A DNA stretch of 8,064 bases from Chroococcidiopsidaceae cyanobacterium CP_BM_RX_35. Its GTDB lineage: Bacteria; Cyanobacteriota; Cyanobacteriia; Cyanobacteriales; Chroococcidiopsidaceae. The notes under the pieces were generated by a model. It did no database searches, was not told the DNA's origin, and was given only the letters and a program-made list of their open reading frames with translations. The translations under genes were made by a program, and so were the position numbers. Every line of letters begins with the position of its first letter. Positions within the stretch are counted from its first letter, which is position 1. The stretch is taken from contig JAFAVL010000623.1 in NCBI GenBank assembly GCA_019242465.1, forward strand, positions 1 through 8,064, in the 5' to 3' direction. Of this stretch, positions 1-5,691 are shown piece after piece.

Positions 1-627
1 AATGTGTGGCTAAGTAATGCAGATATCGCCATTCTGGCAAAAACCCAATCTACAGTTGTGCATAACCCCCTTAGTAACTTGCGATTGGGCAGTGGTATTG
101 CCCCAATCTTGAAGTATCGTCAAGCTGGAGTTAATGTCACTTTTGGCTGTGATGGTGCAGCTAGCAATGACTCTCAAGACTTGTTGGAAGCCATCAAGAT
201 TGGCTCTATCTTGCATAACGTCACAGACTTAGACTACCACCACTGGCTGACGCCGCTGCAAGCCGTGGAAATGGCTTCACTGGGCGGAGCCAAGGGACTT
301 AACATGGATGAACAAATGGGTTCTTTAACTGTTGGTAAGAAAGCCGATCTGGTCCTCTACGACCTCAAAAGCTTGTCCCTGCTACCACGCACCGATCCGA
401 TCGGCTTACTCGTTCTGGGACGTCCTACCCAAGCAGTACACAGTGTTTGGGTAAACGGCAAGCAGGTTGTGGATAATTGCCGGGTGATTACCATTGATGT
501 AGATAATTTGCGGCAACAGTTGTTTGAGCGTAGCCACTGGCATCAGCGGCGATCGCAGACTGTTGCTCAGATTGAATCTCGCTATCGAGCCGTACTAGGT
601 CTATCAAAGCAATTGGGATACTCTTAA
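1..627 (+). CDS. Amidohydrolase-family deaminase (MTA/SAH deaminase / cytosine deaminase-like), 3' part
   Basis: C-terminal 208 residues of a metal-dependent amidohydrolase; the reading frame is open to the left edge, so the GTG at 4 is an internal Val codon, not a start. The segment HNPLSNLRLGSGIAPI (about residues 21-36 here) followed by FGCDGAASND (about 49-58) matches the late part of the TIM barrel in the TRZ/ATZ/MtaD/SsnA group, where the Asp of the CDGAASND motif is the conserved catalytic/metal-site aspartate. GSLTVGKKADLVLYD (about 106-120) is the returning strand of the composite beta-sandwich that closes these enzymes. The metal-binding HxH and the other two histidines lie upstream, outside the window. 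The family hydrolyses exocyclic amino groups or rings of purines, pyrimidines and triazines, or deaminates methylthioadenosine; the substrate cannot be told from this part. A HIP1 octamer lies inside the gene. Superfamily certain, substrate open. Confidence 0.88.
   Translation, partial: NVWLSNADIAILAKTQSTVVHNPLSNLRLGSGIAPILKYRQAGVNVTFGCDGAASNDSQDLLEAIKIGSILHNVTDLDYHHWLTPLQAVEMASLGGAKGLNMDEQMGSLTVGKKADLVLYDLKSLSLLPRTDPIGLLVLGRPTQAVHSVWVNGKQVVDNCRVITIDVDNLRQQLFERSHWHQRRSQTVAQIESRYRAVLGLSKQLGYS
549..556. repeat. HIP1 octamer GCGATCGC
   Basis: Perfect copy of the highly iterated palindrome of cyanobacteria, inside the deaminase gene. Three perfect copies in 8 kb is far above the chance expectation of about 0.1 and supports a cyanobacterial source. 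Confidence 0.9.
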
Positions 628-632
628 ACTTG

Positions 633-1007
633 TCAAGTCTCCTCTTCTGGCTCTACTACAGCCTCTCTATCCTCAGCAGCTTCATCTAGATTGGCTTGGA
701 TAACTGGCGCTTTAGGCTTCGTTGGCCTAGGACCGCGCATTAAAGCCGGATTCATTGGTTGCCTGCTAGACTGCTCATCTTTCTGTTCGCCTCTACCTTT
801 ACCTTTACCCTTCCCCTTACTTTTATCTTTGACTGGTCTTGGTCGAGATACTCCTTGGTTCTCTGGAGATTCGGAGCTAGAGTCATGAATTCCTTCAATA
901 GTCCCAGGTTGAGCCTCTGTTCCCTCTTCAGTAGAATGATCTTCAGTAGAATGACTGGCTGCAGCCATAGCCTCACGCTCGGACTTCTTAATCGGACGTT
1001 CCACCAT
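633..1007 (-). CDS. Small charged, low-complexity hypothetical protein
   Basis: A 124-residue protein I cannot assign to a named family. The ATG at 1007 is preferred over the TTG at 1013, because AAGGAAG on the minus strand lies 9 nt before the ATG but only 3 nt before the TTG. The protein has no membrane segment or signal peptide and looks largely disordered: a basic N-terminus (VERPIKKSEREA), an acidic Ser/Glu/His stretch with a duplicated HSTED/HSTEE unit, a KGKGKGKG-type basic run in the middle, then QPMNPALMRGPRPTKPKAP and an acidic tail ending VVEPEEET. The N-terminal RPIKKSERE and the NPALMRGPRP segments look like the conserved parts, and I have the impression of similar small cyanobacterial proteins of unknown function. 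It converges on the deaminase gene with 5 bp between stop codons. The alternating charge could suit nucleic-acid or protein binding, but that is a guess. Confidence 0.72.
   Translation of the reverse strand: MVERPIKKSEREAMAAASHSTEDHSTEEGTEAQPGTIEGIHDSSSESPENQGVSRPRPVKDKSKGKGKGKGRGEQKDEQSSRQPMNPALMRGPRPTKPKAPVIQANLDEAAEDREAVVEPEEET
926..954. repeat. Short tandem duplication (15-bp period)
   Basis: CTTCAGTAGAATGA occurs at 926-939 and again at 941-954. The duplication is in frame in the minus-strand gene and produces the pentapeptide repeat HSTED/HSTEE. It indicates recent slippage in a region under weak sequence constraint. Confidence 0.8.
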
Positions 1008-1270
1008 GCTCAATTGCTTCCTTAGAGCTTATACTTACATATACAGTCTGACATCTTCTGAAAGCAGAACAGCAGGACAGCCTCTCCTTTCTCTAGTCGG
1101 CAGCTGAATGTTTCTCGTGAGGGATAACTAAGAATAAAGTTTTTTCAGAAAGCTCTAAGCCCGATCATTATTGGCAATTTTTTGTCGATCCTGTCTGTAG
1201 GTTTAGTGGCAAGGCGTCTAAGTCTACTCTTACTCTTAAGGAAGGGATATCTGACATTAGTCACAAGATA

Positions 1271-1963
1271 ATGAATGATCTAGACCAATGCTACAGAGTG
1301 CTTGGGCTGAGGCCAGGAGCATCAATCGAAGAAGTCAACCAGGCTTATAAAGACTTGGCTTTTATTTGGCATCCTGATCGCATTCCCCCAGATAATTCTC
1401 GGCTACAGCAAAAAGCCCAGGAAAAGCTGAAGGAACTTAATCAAGCCCGCGATCGATTACGGTCACTTCAATCGTCCACACCGTCTAAAAAGGCAGAAGC
1501 GAAACCCGCGACCCAGACTGCTCCACCACGGCGTCAAGAGCCGCCTCGTTCCTACCAGCAATCGCCATCTCAGTATTACCATCATGTCAAGAAGCAGCGT
1601 CCCGATCTCAGTGGAGCCGACTTGAGGGGAGCAAACCTGAAAGAAAAAGACCTCTCAGGTAGAGACCTAAGCTACGCTAACCTCAGTAATGCAAATCTAA
1701 GTGATGCCTTTCTGCATCGGGTAAATTTACAGGGAGCGACTTTGGAAAAAGCGAACCTTTTTAGAGCCAACCTGCTGCAAGCCAACCTTAGTCATGCCAA
1801 TTTACGCGAAGCCAATCTTATTAGCGCTGATTTGAGTGGAGCTGATTTGCGTGGAGCCGACTTGCGCGGAGCTAAAGTCGGATCAAAGAACCGACTTATG
1901 GTTAAACTGACCGGAACAAACTTGTCTGGAGCAATCCTGCCTAATGGTGAAATCCATGAGTAG
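1271..1963 (+). CDS. J-domain protein with pentapeptide repeats
   Basis: A 230-residue protein in three parts. Residues about 4-66 form a J domain: YRVLGLRPGASIEEVNQAY, then helix II ending in the HPD tripeptide (34-36) that stimulates the ATPase of DnaK/Hsp70, then a charged helix III. Residues 67-108 are a Pro/Gln/Ser-rich linker. Residues 111-200 are 18 contiguous pentapeptides of the A(D/N)LXX type, predicted to form a right-handed quadrilateral beta-helix; a break at 201-211 is followed by TNLSG and the common cap-like ending AILPNG. There is no zinc-finger or DnaJ C-terminal substrate domain, so this is a specialised co-chaperone-like protein rather than DnaJ itself. No membrane segment is visible. 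The start is fixed by the J-domain boundary; the nearest purine-rich run (AAGGAAGGG, 1238-1246) is too far upstream to be a usual ribosome binding site. It is probably co-transcribed with the next gene, 14 bp downstream. Confidence 0.92.
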   Translation: MNDLDQCYRVLGLRPGASIEEVNQAYKDLAFIWHPDRIPPDNSRLQQKAQEKLKELNQARDRLRSLQSSTPSKKAEAKPATQTAPPRRQEPPRSYQQSPSQYYHHVKKQRPDLSGADLRGANLKEKDLSGRDLSYANLSNANLSDAFLHRVNLQGATLEKANLFRANLLQANLSHANLREANLISADLSGADLRGADLRGAKVGSKNRLMVKLTGTNLSGAILPNGEIHE

Positions 1964-1977
1964 TAAGTAGAGAAAAA

Positions 1978-2418
1978 ATGTCTCATTCTTTCACAAAAGC
2001 GATTGGATTTCTAAGTCATCATCGGTTTAAACACTCCCTAGGTGGTCCATTAATTCGTGTCGTTGGCAACATTGAGAAAGTCTTTCCATCTTCCGATAAT
2101 CACAATGGGGCGAATCATCAACATCTCATATTAAATAATATAAATGTTGAGTATAGTGAGGGATTGCCTAGTGACCTACAAGTCTCAGATAAAATTTTTG
2201 TAGCAATCCGGTTTGGCGATAACGAAGGATTAGTAGATCCTGTGCCGTTTGCAGCAGGGAAAAACACCCGAATGCAGGGAGAATACATTGATTCTGCTGA
2301 AGCCTATCCTACTGCTGATAATCCATCGAAACTTCCAGTTCTCCACTTTACTCATCATCCAGTTGGATTTGTCGAGTTTCCTGTTGGTGATACTTCCCCT
2401 ACTATTCATTACAGCTAA
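1978..2418 (+). CDS. DUF3465-like small protein
   Basis: A 146-residue cytosolic-looking protein with no signal peptide or membrane helix. The order of elements recalls DUF3465: a beta strand RVVGNIEKVFPSSD (27-40), HQHLIL (47-52), VAIRFG (75-80), RMQGEYI (98-104) and LHFTHHP (122-128). In that family the comparable positions are a G-x-V strand, rHQrFil, a GD..f.GeYe segment and HWTHh. This is recognition by eye, with moderate confidence; the fold would be a small OB-like beta barrel. The function of DUF3465 is not known to me. The start ATG follows the pentapeptide gene by 14 bp and is preceded only by a weak AGAG, which suggests translation as part of a two-gene operon. The gene becomes AT-rich towards its 3' end, like the region beyond it. 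Confidence 0.7.
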   Translation: MSHSFTKAIGFLSHHRFKHSLGGPLIRVVGNIEKVFPSSDNHNGANHQHLILNNINVEYSEGLPSDLQVSDKIFVAIRFGDNEGLVDPVPFAAGKNTRMQGEYIDSAEAYPTADNPSKLPVLHFTHHPVGFVEFPVGDTSPTIHYS

Positions 2419-2436
2419 CAATCTAATAGATATAGG

Positions 2437-2495
2437 AATTATAGATATACTAAAAGACAACAAAAAGACACGCGAACTTTTAGTAATCTATAATT
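2437..2495. terminator. Long AT-rich imperfect hairpin between convergent genes
   Basis: The left arm (2437-2456) and right arm (2477-2495) pair over 19 bp with one bulged A; the inner core is CTAAAAG/CTTTTAG around a 20-nt loop. It sits in the 118-bp gap between the convergent DUF3465-like gene and the 70-aa gene, where a bidirectional transcription terminator would be expected. It lacks a GC-rich stem and a clean U-tract, so it is not a textbook intrinsic terminator; an insertion remnant is the alternative. Confidence 0.5.
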
Positions 2496-2536
2496 AGATA
2501 CTCATGCGTATTAAATATTGGATGAAAGCATGAAGA

Positions 2537-2749
2537 TTAATTATTTGAAGTGCTTACTTCCATCCAGCTAATGATATTGCATATAACTGTACTTTCTGCT
2601 TTGATACCTTTTGAGTTTTTTATTTCTTTAATTGTTTCGTAAACATCCTCTAGTGTTACTAAACCTCCATCTACATTTCTAATAATATGTCCAAATAAAG
2701 GACCACTATCCTTATATGATAATGCATAGGAAAAGTAGTATGTCTTCAT
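2537..2749 (-). CDS. Small hypothetical protein (70 aa)
   Basis: Unrecognised, but likely real: the ATG is preceded on the minus strand by AAGGAA with an 11-nt spacer, and a perfect TATAAT lies a further 40 bp upstream. The protein starts MKTYYFSYALSYKDSGPLFGHII, has a predicted amphipathic helix around LEDVYETIKEIKNSKG (32-47), then a hydrophobic strand STVICNIISWMEV. This beta-helix-beta plan, an FSY-type first strand, a glycine turn, a helix and a final VxILxI-like strand, recalls widespread small proteins of unknown function in phage and accessory regions; that resemblance is an impression only. It has no catalytic motif and no membrane segment. The gene is more AT-rich than the operons on either side, consistent with later acquisition. 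Confidence 0.62.
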   Translation of the reverse strand: MKTYYFSYALSYKDSGPLFGHIIRNVDGGLVTLEDVYETIKEIKNSKGIKAESTVICNIISWMEVSTSNN

Positions 2750-2783
2750 ACTTGGGTAACTTCCTTAACCAACTAATAAATAC

Positions 2784-2805
2784 GAACTATTATACGTTGT
2801 AGTTC
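2784..2805 (-). promoter_or_regulatory. Putative promoter -10 with overlapping inverted repeat
   Basis: On the minus strand a perfect TATAAT (2794-2789) lies about 40 bp before the 70-aa gene. It is bracketed by the 6-bp arms GAACTA (2784-2789) and TAGTTC (2800-2805), 10 nt apart, so an operator overlapping the -10 is possible. The nearest -35-like hexamer, ATGACA at 2814-2809, is only 14 bp away, shorter than usual. Confidence 0.4.
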
Positions 2806-2947
2806 TGGTGTCATCTGTGAACGAGATGCGTCAGTATGGAGAAAAATATGACGAGACCTATTTTTTCAGCGTACCCCAAAATCATGCCAGAAGATAGAGG
2901 TGTGAATCGCTGACTTTTTTCATTATTATTGAAGCAACATTAAGCAC

Positions 2948-2953
2948 AGGAGG
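2948..2953 (+). promoter_or_regulatory. Perfect Shine-Dalgarno AGGAGG pointing at an ATT start
   Basis: AGGAGG is followed after 5 nt by ATT at 2959-2961, with no ATG, GTG or TTG in frame until 3073. An in-frame TAA at 2941 prevents any start further upstream. This site decides the N-terminus of the flavoprotein gene. Confidence 0.7.
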
Positions 2954-2958
2954 CGAAT

Positions 2959-4158
2959 ATTACTACTCAACTCTCGCTGGATGCGCTCTCTTACAGGGGC
3001 AAAGATTCATCTGTTGCTCAAGCCCTGTCAAGCGCTAGTGATATTACTGAATATTGCGCTGCAAATGCAGCTATGGTCGATCGAAACGGAGCCTTTCCCG
3101 CTAGAGAGTTCGAGTTAATTGCTCAAGCTGGCTTGCTAGCAGCACCGATCCAACGTCAGTTTGGAGGTCTGGGTTTGGGAATCGAGGCAGGTGTCACGTA
3201 CGAACTACTCATGTTGCTCAAACACTTGGGACGTGGCAACTTAGCTGTAGGTAGGGTTTACGAGGGTCACGTTAACGCCCTGCAACTGATTCAGACCTTT
3301 GGTACTAGGGAACAAATAGCAGCTTATGCTAAAGATGCCCACAACCACAAAATATTCGGTGTCTGGAATGCTGAGGCGGCTGATGGGGTGAAGATTTTTC
3401 CCATCGGTAATGGTAAGTATCGGCTGGAAGGCTCTAAGACTTTTGCTTCAGGTGCAGGCTACGTTGAACGTCCCTTCGTCAATGGCGCATTGCCAGATGG
3501 TTGTTGGCAGATGTGTGTTGTGCCAATGGATCGGGTACAGACAGTTATTGATTCCTCTTGGTGGCAGCCTTCTGGAATGCGTGCCTCAGCTAGTTACAAG
3601 GTGAACTTTAGCGGAGTTGAACTCGATTCCCAATCGCTGATAGGAAATCCGGGTGACTACTACAGACAACCTTGGTTGACGGCTGGTGTGATTCGTTTCG
3701 CAGCAGTGCAACTAGGTGGGGCAGAGGCGCTGTTTGACGCGACACGTCAGTACCTCCAAGACTTAGATAGAGCCCACGATCCTCACCAAGAAGCTCGTGT
3801 AGGTAAGATGGCGATCCCGATTGAGAGTGGTCATCTCTGGCTACAGGGTGCAGCCAAGTTAGTAGACGAGTATGCACCAATTTTCTGTGGCTACCCAGAG
3901 GTTGCCAACGAGCGGGCAGACACGATTGTGGCTTACGCCAACATGGTGCGGACAGCGATTGAGCAGATTTGTATGGATGTGATACAGCTCAGTGAGCGTT
4001 CTATTGGCACCCGTGGCTTGCTACCACCTCATCCTATGGAACGTATTGTGCGGGATCTAACTTTATATCTACGCCAACCCGCCTTTGACGTAGCACTGGG
4101 GAGTGTTGGGCAATATGCGTTGTCTGAAAATACCCCTGCCAGTTCACTTTGGTCCTGA
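2959..4158 (+). CDS. Acyl-CoA-dehydrogenase-fold flavoprotein, probable ATT start
   Basis: A 399-residue FAD-type protein of the acyl-CoA dehydrogenase superfamily. The N-terminal helical domain includes NGAFPAREFELIAQAGLLAAPI and QFGGLGLG (about 42-73). The middle beta domain carries GSKTFASGAGYVERPFV and WWQPSGMRASASYKVNFSGVEL, equivalent to the family's G.K.f.sga and lG.raS....f..v motifs. The C-terminal helical bundle ends MERIVRDLTLYLRQPAFDVAL (from about 360). Where classical enzymes have YEGT with the catalytic Glu, this protein has YLRQP, so beta-oxidation chemistry is doubtful; class D flavin monooxygenases such as DszC and the amino-sugar nitrososynthases share the fold and also differ here. 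The ATG at 3073 would delete the first helix, and it has no ribosome site. AGGAGG before ATT at 2959 gives an N-terminus TTQLSLDALSY and a family-like length. It heads an operon with the deacetylase and methyltransferase. Confidence 0.87.
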   Translation: MTTQLSLDALSYRGKDSSVAQALSSASDITEYCAANAAMVDRNGAFPAREFELIAQAGLLAAPIQRQFGGLGLGIEAGVTYELLMLLKHLGRGNLAVGRVYEGHVNALQLIQTFGTREQIAAYAKDAHNHKIFGVWNAEAADGVKIFPIGNGKYRLEGSKTFASGAGYVERPFVNGALPDGCWQMCVVPMDRVQTVIDSSWWQPSGMRASASYKVNFSGVELDSQSLIGNPGDYYRQPWLTAGVIRFAAVQLGGAEALFDATRQYLQDLDRAHDPHQEARVGKMAIPIESGHLWLQGAAKLVDEYAPIFCGYPEVANERADTIVAYANMVRTAIEQICMDVIQLSERSIGTRGLLPPHPMERIVRDLTLYLRQPAFDVALGSVGQYALSENTPASSLWS

Positions 4159-4163
4159 TGAAC

Positions 4164-4295
4164 AAGAGGCAGGGGGAGAAGAGGAAAGGGGGCAGGGGGC
4201 AGGGGGGAAAGAACGTTGAACATTCCTGAATAAGCTCTCTGCTTCCTAACTCGAAACGCCCCCCTGCTCCCTTTCTCCCTGCCCCCCTGCCTCTT
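4164..4295. repeat. GC-rich hairpin repeat inserted at the operon junction
   Basis: A G-rich left half (4164-4206, units such as GGCAGGGGG) faces a C-rich right half (4257-4295). The outermost 13 bp, AAGAGGCAGGGGG at 4164-4176 and its complement at 4283-4295, pair perfectly, with further imperfect pairing inside and a loop of about 50 nt. G-rich repeats of the gggagcaggggg type are common between cyanobacterial genes. Here it separates the flavoprotein stop from the deacetylase start and is flanked by ATGA at 4158 and 4297. A strong transcript hairpin might attenuate transcription of the downstream genes. Confidence 0.75.
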
Positions 4296-4296
4296 T

Positions 4297-5055
4297 ATGA
4301 CTCATTCAACTGCTGTATCGCCGTTCTTGAACCCTGTCGTTTTGCCGTTGCATTCTGCCGAAACGGTTGCTCAGTTTGGCTCGACGCTTGTCGTTGCTCC
4401 TCACCCAGATGATGAATCCCTCGGCTGTGGTGGGGTGATCGCGCTATTGCGCTCCTTTGATTGTGCCGTAAGCGTACTTGTGATTAGTGATGGGACTCGC
4501 TCACATCCCCGTTCTCGTAAATATCCTGCTCTGGCACTGCGAGCATTGCGCGAAACTGAAACCCAATCAGCGCTAGCTATTTTGGGAGTCGAGGCATCTC
4601 AAGTCACCTTTCTGGGTTTGCCGGATGGAGCAGTACCCAACTCTGGAGCAGCTGGGTTTGAGCAGGCAGTTGCTCGTTGTTGCGATTGTCTGGCTGCGTT
4701 GGCACCCAAGACAATTTTCTTACCGTGGCGTCTCGATCCGCATCCCGATCACCGTGCTGCCTGGCAACTCATGCGCAAAGTCATTGCTGATCTACATCTA
4801 GCACCAATAATTGTGGAGTATCCGATTTGGGATTGGGACCCAGAGCAACGGGATAGCTTGCCAACTCCCAACCAAGTCACAGGTTGGCGACTCGATATTA
4901 GCCGCGTGTTGGAGTTGAAATTGCAGGCGATCGCAACTTACCGTTCCCAGACTACAGATTTGATTGACGATGATCCAGAGGGCTTTCGTCTCCAGCCAGA
5001 GATGCTAGCAAACTTTGCTCATCCTTGGGAAGTTTTTCTAGAGGAAAGACGATGA
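4297..5055 (+). CDS. PIG-L/LmbE-family zinc-dependent N-deacetylase
   Basis: A 252-residue protein of the PIG-L (LmbE/MshB-like) family, which removes N-acetyl groups from GlcNAc-containing substrates such as GlcNAc-inositol, mycothiol and bacillithiol precursors and antibiotic aglycones. The first strand leads into APHPDDESLGCGG (34-46); by comparison with MshB, H36 and D39 are zinc ligands and D38 is the general base. PHPDH (148-152) supplies the third zinc ligand and the second catalytic histidine. No signal peptide or membrane segment is seen, so it acts in the cytosol. Length is normal. The ATG at 4297 directly abuts the GC-rich repeat and has no Shine-Dalgarno; no other ATG, GTG or TTG lies in frame back to the stop at 4231. 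Its 3' end overlaps the methyltransferase start as ATGA, showing tight coupling. The acyl substrate is unknown; a sugar amide is most likely from family and context. Confidence 0.92.
   Translation: MTHSTAVSPFLNPVVLPLHSAETVAQFGSTLVVAPHPDDESLGCGGVIALLRSFDCAVSVLVISDGTRSHPRSRKYPALALRALRETETQSALAILGVEASQVTFLGLPDGAVPNSGAAGFEQAVARCCDCLAALAPKTIFLPWRLDPHPDHRAAWQLMRKVIADLHLAPIIVEYPIWDWDPEQRDSLPTPNQVTGWRLDISRVLELKLQAIATYRSQTTDLIDDDPEGFRLQPEMLANFAHPWEVFLEERR
4927..4934. repeat. HIP1 octamer GCGATCGC
   Basis: Perfect cyanobacterial HIP1 palindrome inside the deacetylase gene; its presence argues that this operon is long resident in the cyanobacterial genome. Confidence 0.9.
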
Positions 5056-5642
5056 ATCAACCCCAAAAAAAATCACTGCCACCTAGCTATTTTGACAATC
5101 TCTACAGAGGTAATCCTGACCCATGGAAATTTGAAACTAGCGACTACGAAGCAAACAAGTATGCAGCAACGCTGGCGGCGTTACCCAAAGAGCATTACCG
5201 CAATGCATTTGAAATTGGTGGTTCGATTGGTGTTCTCACAGCAAGATTTGCTGAACGCTGCGATTCACTACTTTCAGTTGATGTTTCAGAGATAGCGCAA
5301 AATCAAGCAATTAAGCGGTGCCAAGCTCTGCCTCACGTTCGCTTCCAGATTATGCGTGTACCAGAGCAATACCCTGACGAGCTGTTTGATTTGACTCTGG
5401 TCTCAGAGGTGGGCTACTACTGGAGTTGGGAAGATTTAAAAAAAGCGCAACGATGCATTATCGAACATCTTAAAGTTGGGGGGCACTTGCTCCTGGTTCA
5501 CTGGACGCTGTATGCACGCGATTATCCATTGAGTGGAGATGAAGTCCATGACTCGTTTCTACAACTGACTCCCTCTCCACTCCGACATTTAGGAGGTCAG
5601 CGCGAGGAACAGTATCGACTTGATTTGTTTGAGCGAGTCTAG
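5052..5642 (+). CDS. NodS-like SAM-dependent methyltransferase
   Basis: A 196-residue class I methyltransferase most like NodS, the enzyme that N-methylates the free amine of deacetylated chito-oligosaccharides in rhizobial Nod factor synthesis. Family marks in order: SYFDNLYRGNPDPWKFETSDYE (12-33), KYAATLAALP (36-45), SAM-binding motif I FEIGGSIGVLT (53-63), acidic end of strand 2 LSVDVSE (74-80), FDLTLVSEVGYYW (112-124), GGHLLLVHWT (143-152), then PLSGDEVHD. The length is about that of NodS, and the C-terminus YRLDLFERV also looks family-like. NodS proteins usually have Cys in motif I (EIGCS); here it is Gly. The ATG at 5052 overlaps the deacetylase stop as ATGA and follows GAGG (5041-5044) by 7 nt; an earlier in-frame ATG at 5025 lacks such a site. 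The neighbouring deacetylase would create the amine acceptor, as NodB does for NodS; the actual substrate here is unknown. Confidence 0.9.
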   Translation: MNQPQKKSLPPSYFDNLYRGNPDPWKFETSDYEANKYAATLAALPKEHYRNAFEIGGSIGVLTARFAERCDSLLSVDVSEIAQNQAIKRCQALPHVRFQIMRVPEQYPDELFDLTLVSEVGYYWSWEDLKKAQRCIIEHLKVGGHLLLVHWTLYARDYPLSGDEVHDSFLQLTPSPLRHLGGQREEQYRLDLFERV

Positions 5643-5691
5643 TCATACTTCGGCTGAAGCAAGCACTGTCTTCAAGACTTACAGGTGCCAG

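Noticed and set aside
4..6. GTG as start codon of the deaminase
   Set aside because: The frame is open to the window edge and the encoded protein begins in the middle of the amidohydrolase barrel, so the gene is truncated by the window rather than starting here.
633..1013. Plus-strand frames opposite the disordered-protein gene
   Set aside because: They translate the complement of the Lys/Gly-rich run into Leu/Pro/Phe stretches, have no ribosome site, and are shadows of the minus-strand gene.
2404..2790. Integron cassette around the 70-aa gene, suggested by CTAAC-like motifs
   Set aside because: The motifs do not fit RYYYAAC/GTTRRRY at both ends, and no attC-type folded site could be assembled.
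4164..4295. CRISPR array or intrinsic terminator at the G-rich/C-rich repeat
   Set aside because: There are no evenly spaced direct repeats with unique spacers, and no U-tract follows the hairpin; a dispersed GC-rich repeat fits better.
5025..5051. Longer N-terminus of the methyltransferase from ATG at 5025
   Set aside because: It would overlap the deacetylase by 31 bp and lacks a ribosome site, whereas the ATG at 5052 has GAGG 7 nt upstream and the typical ATGA overlap.
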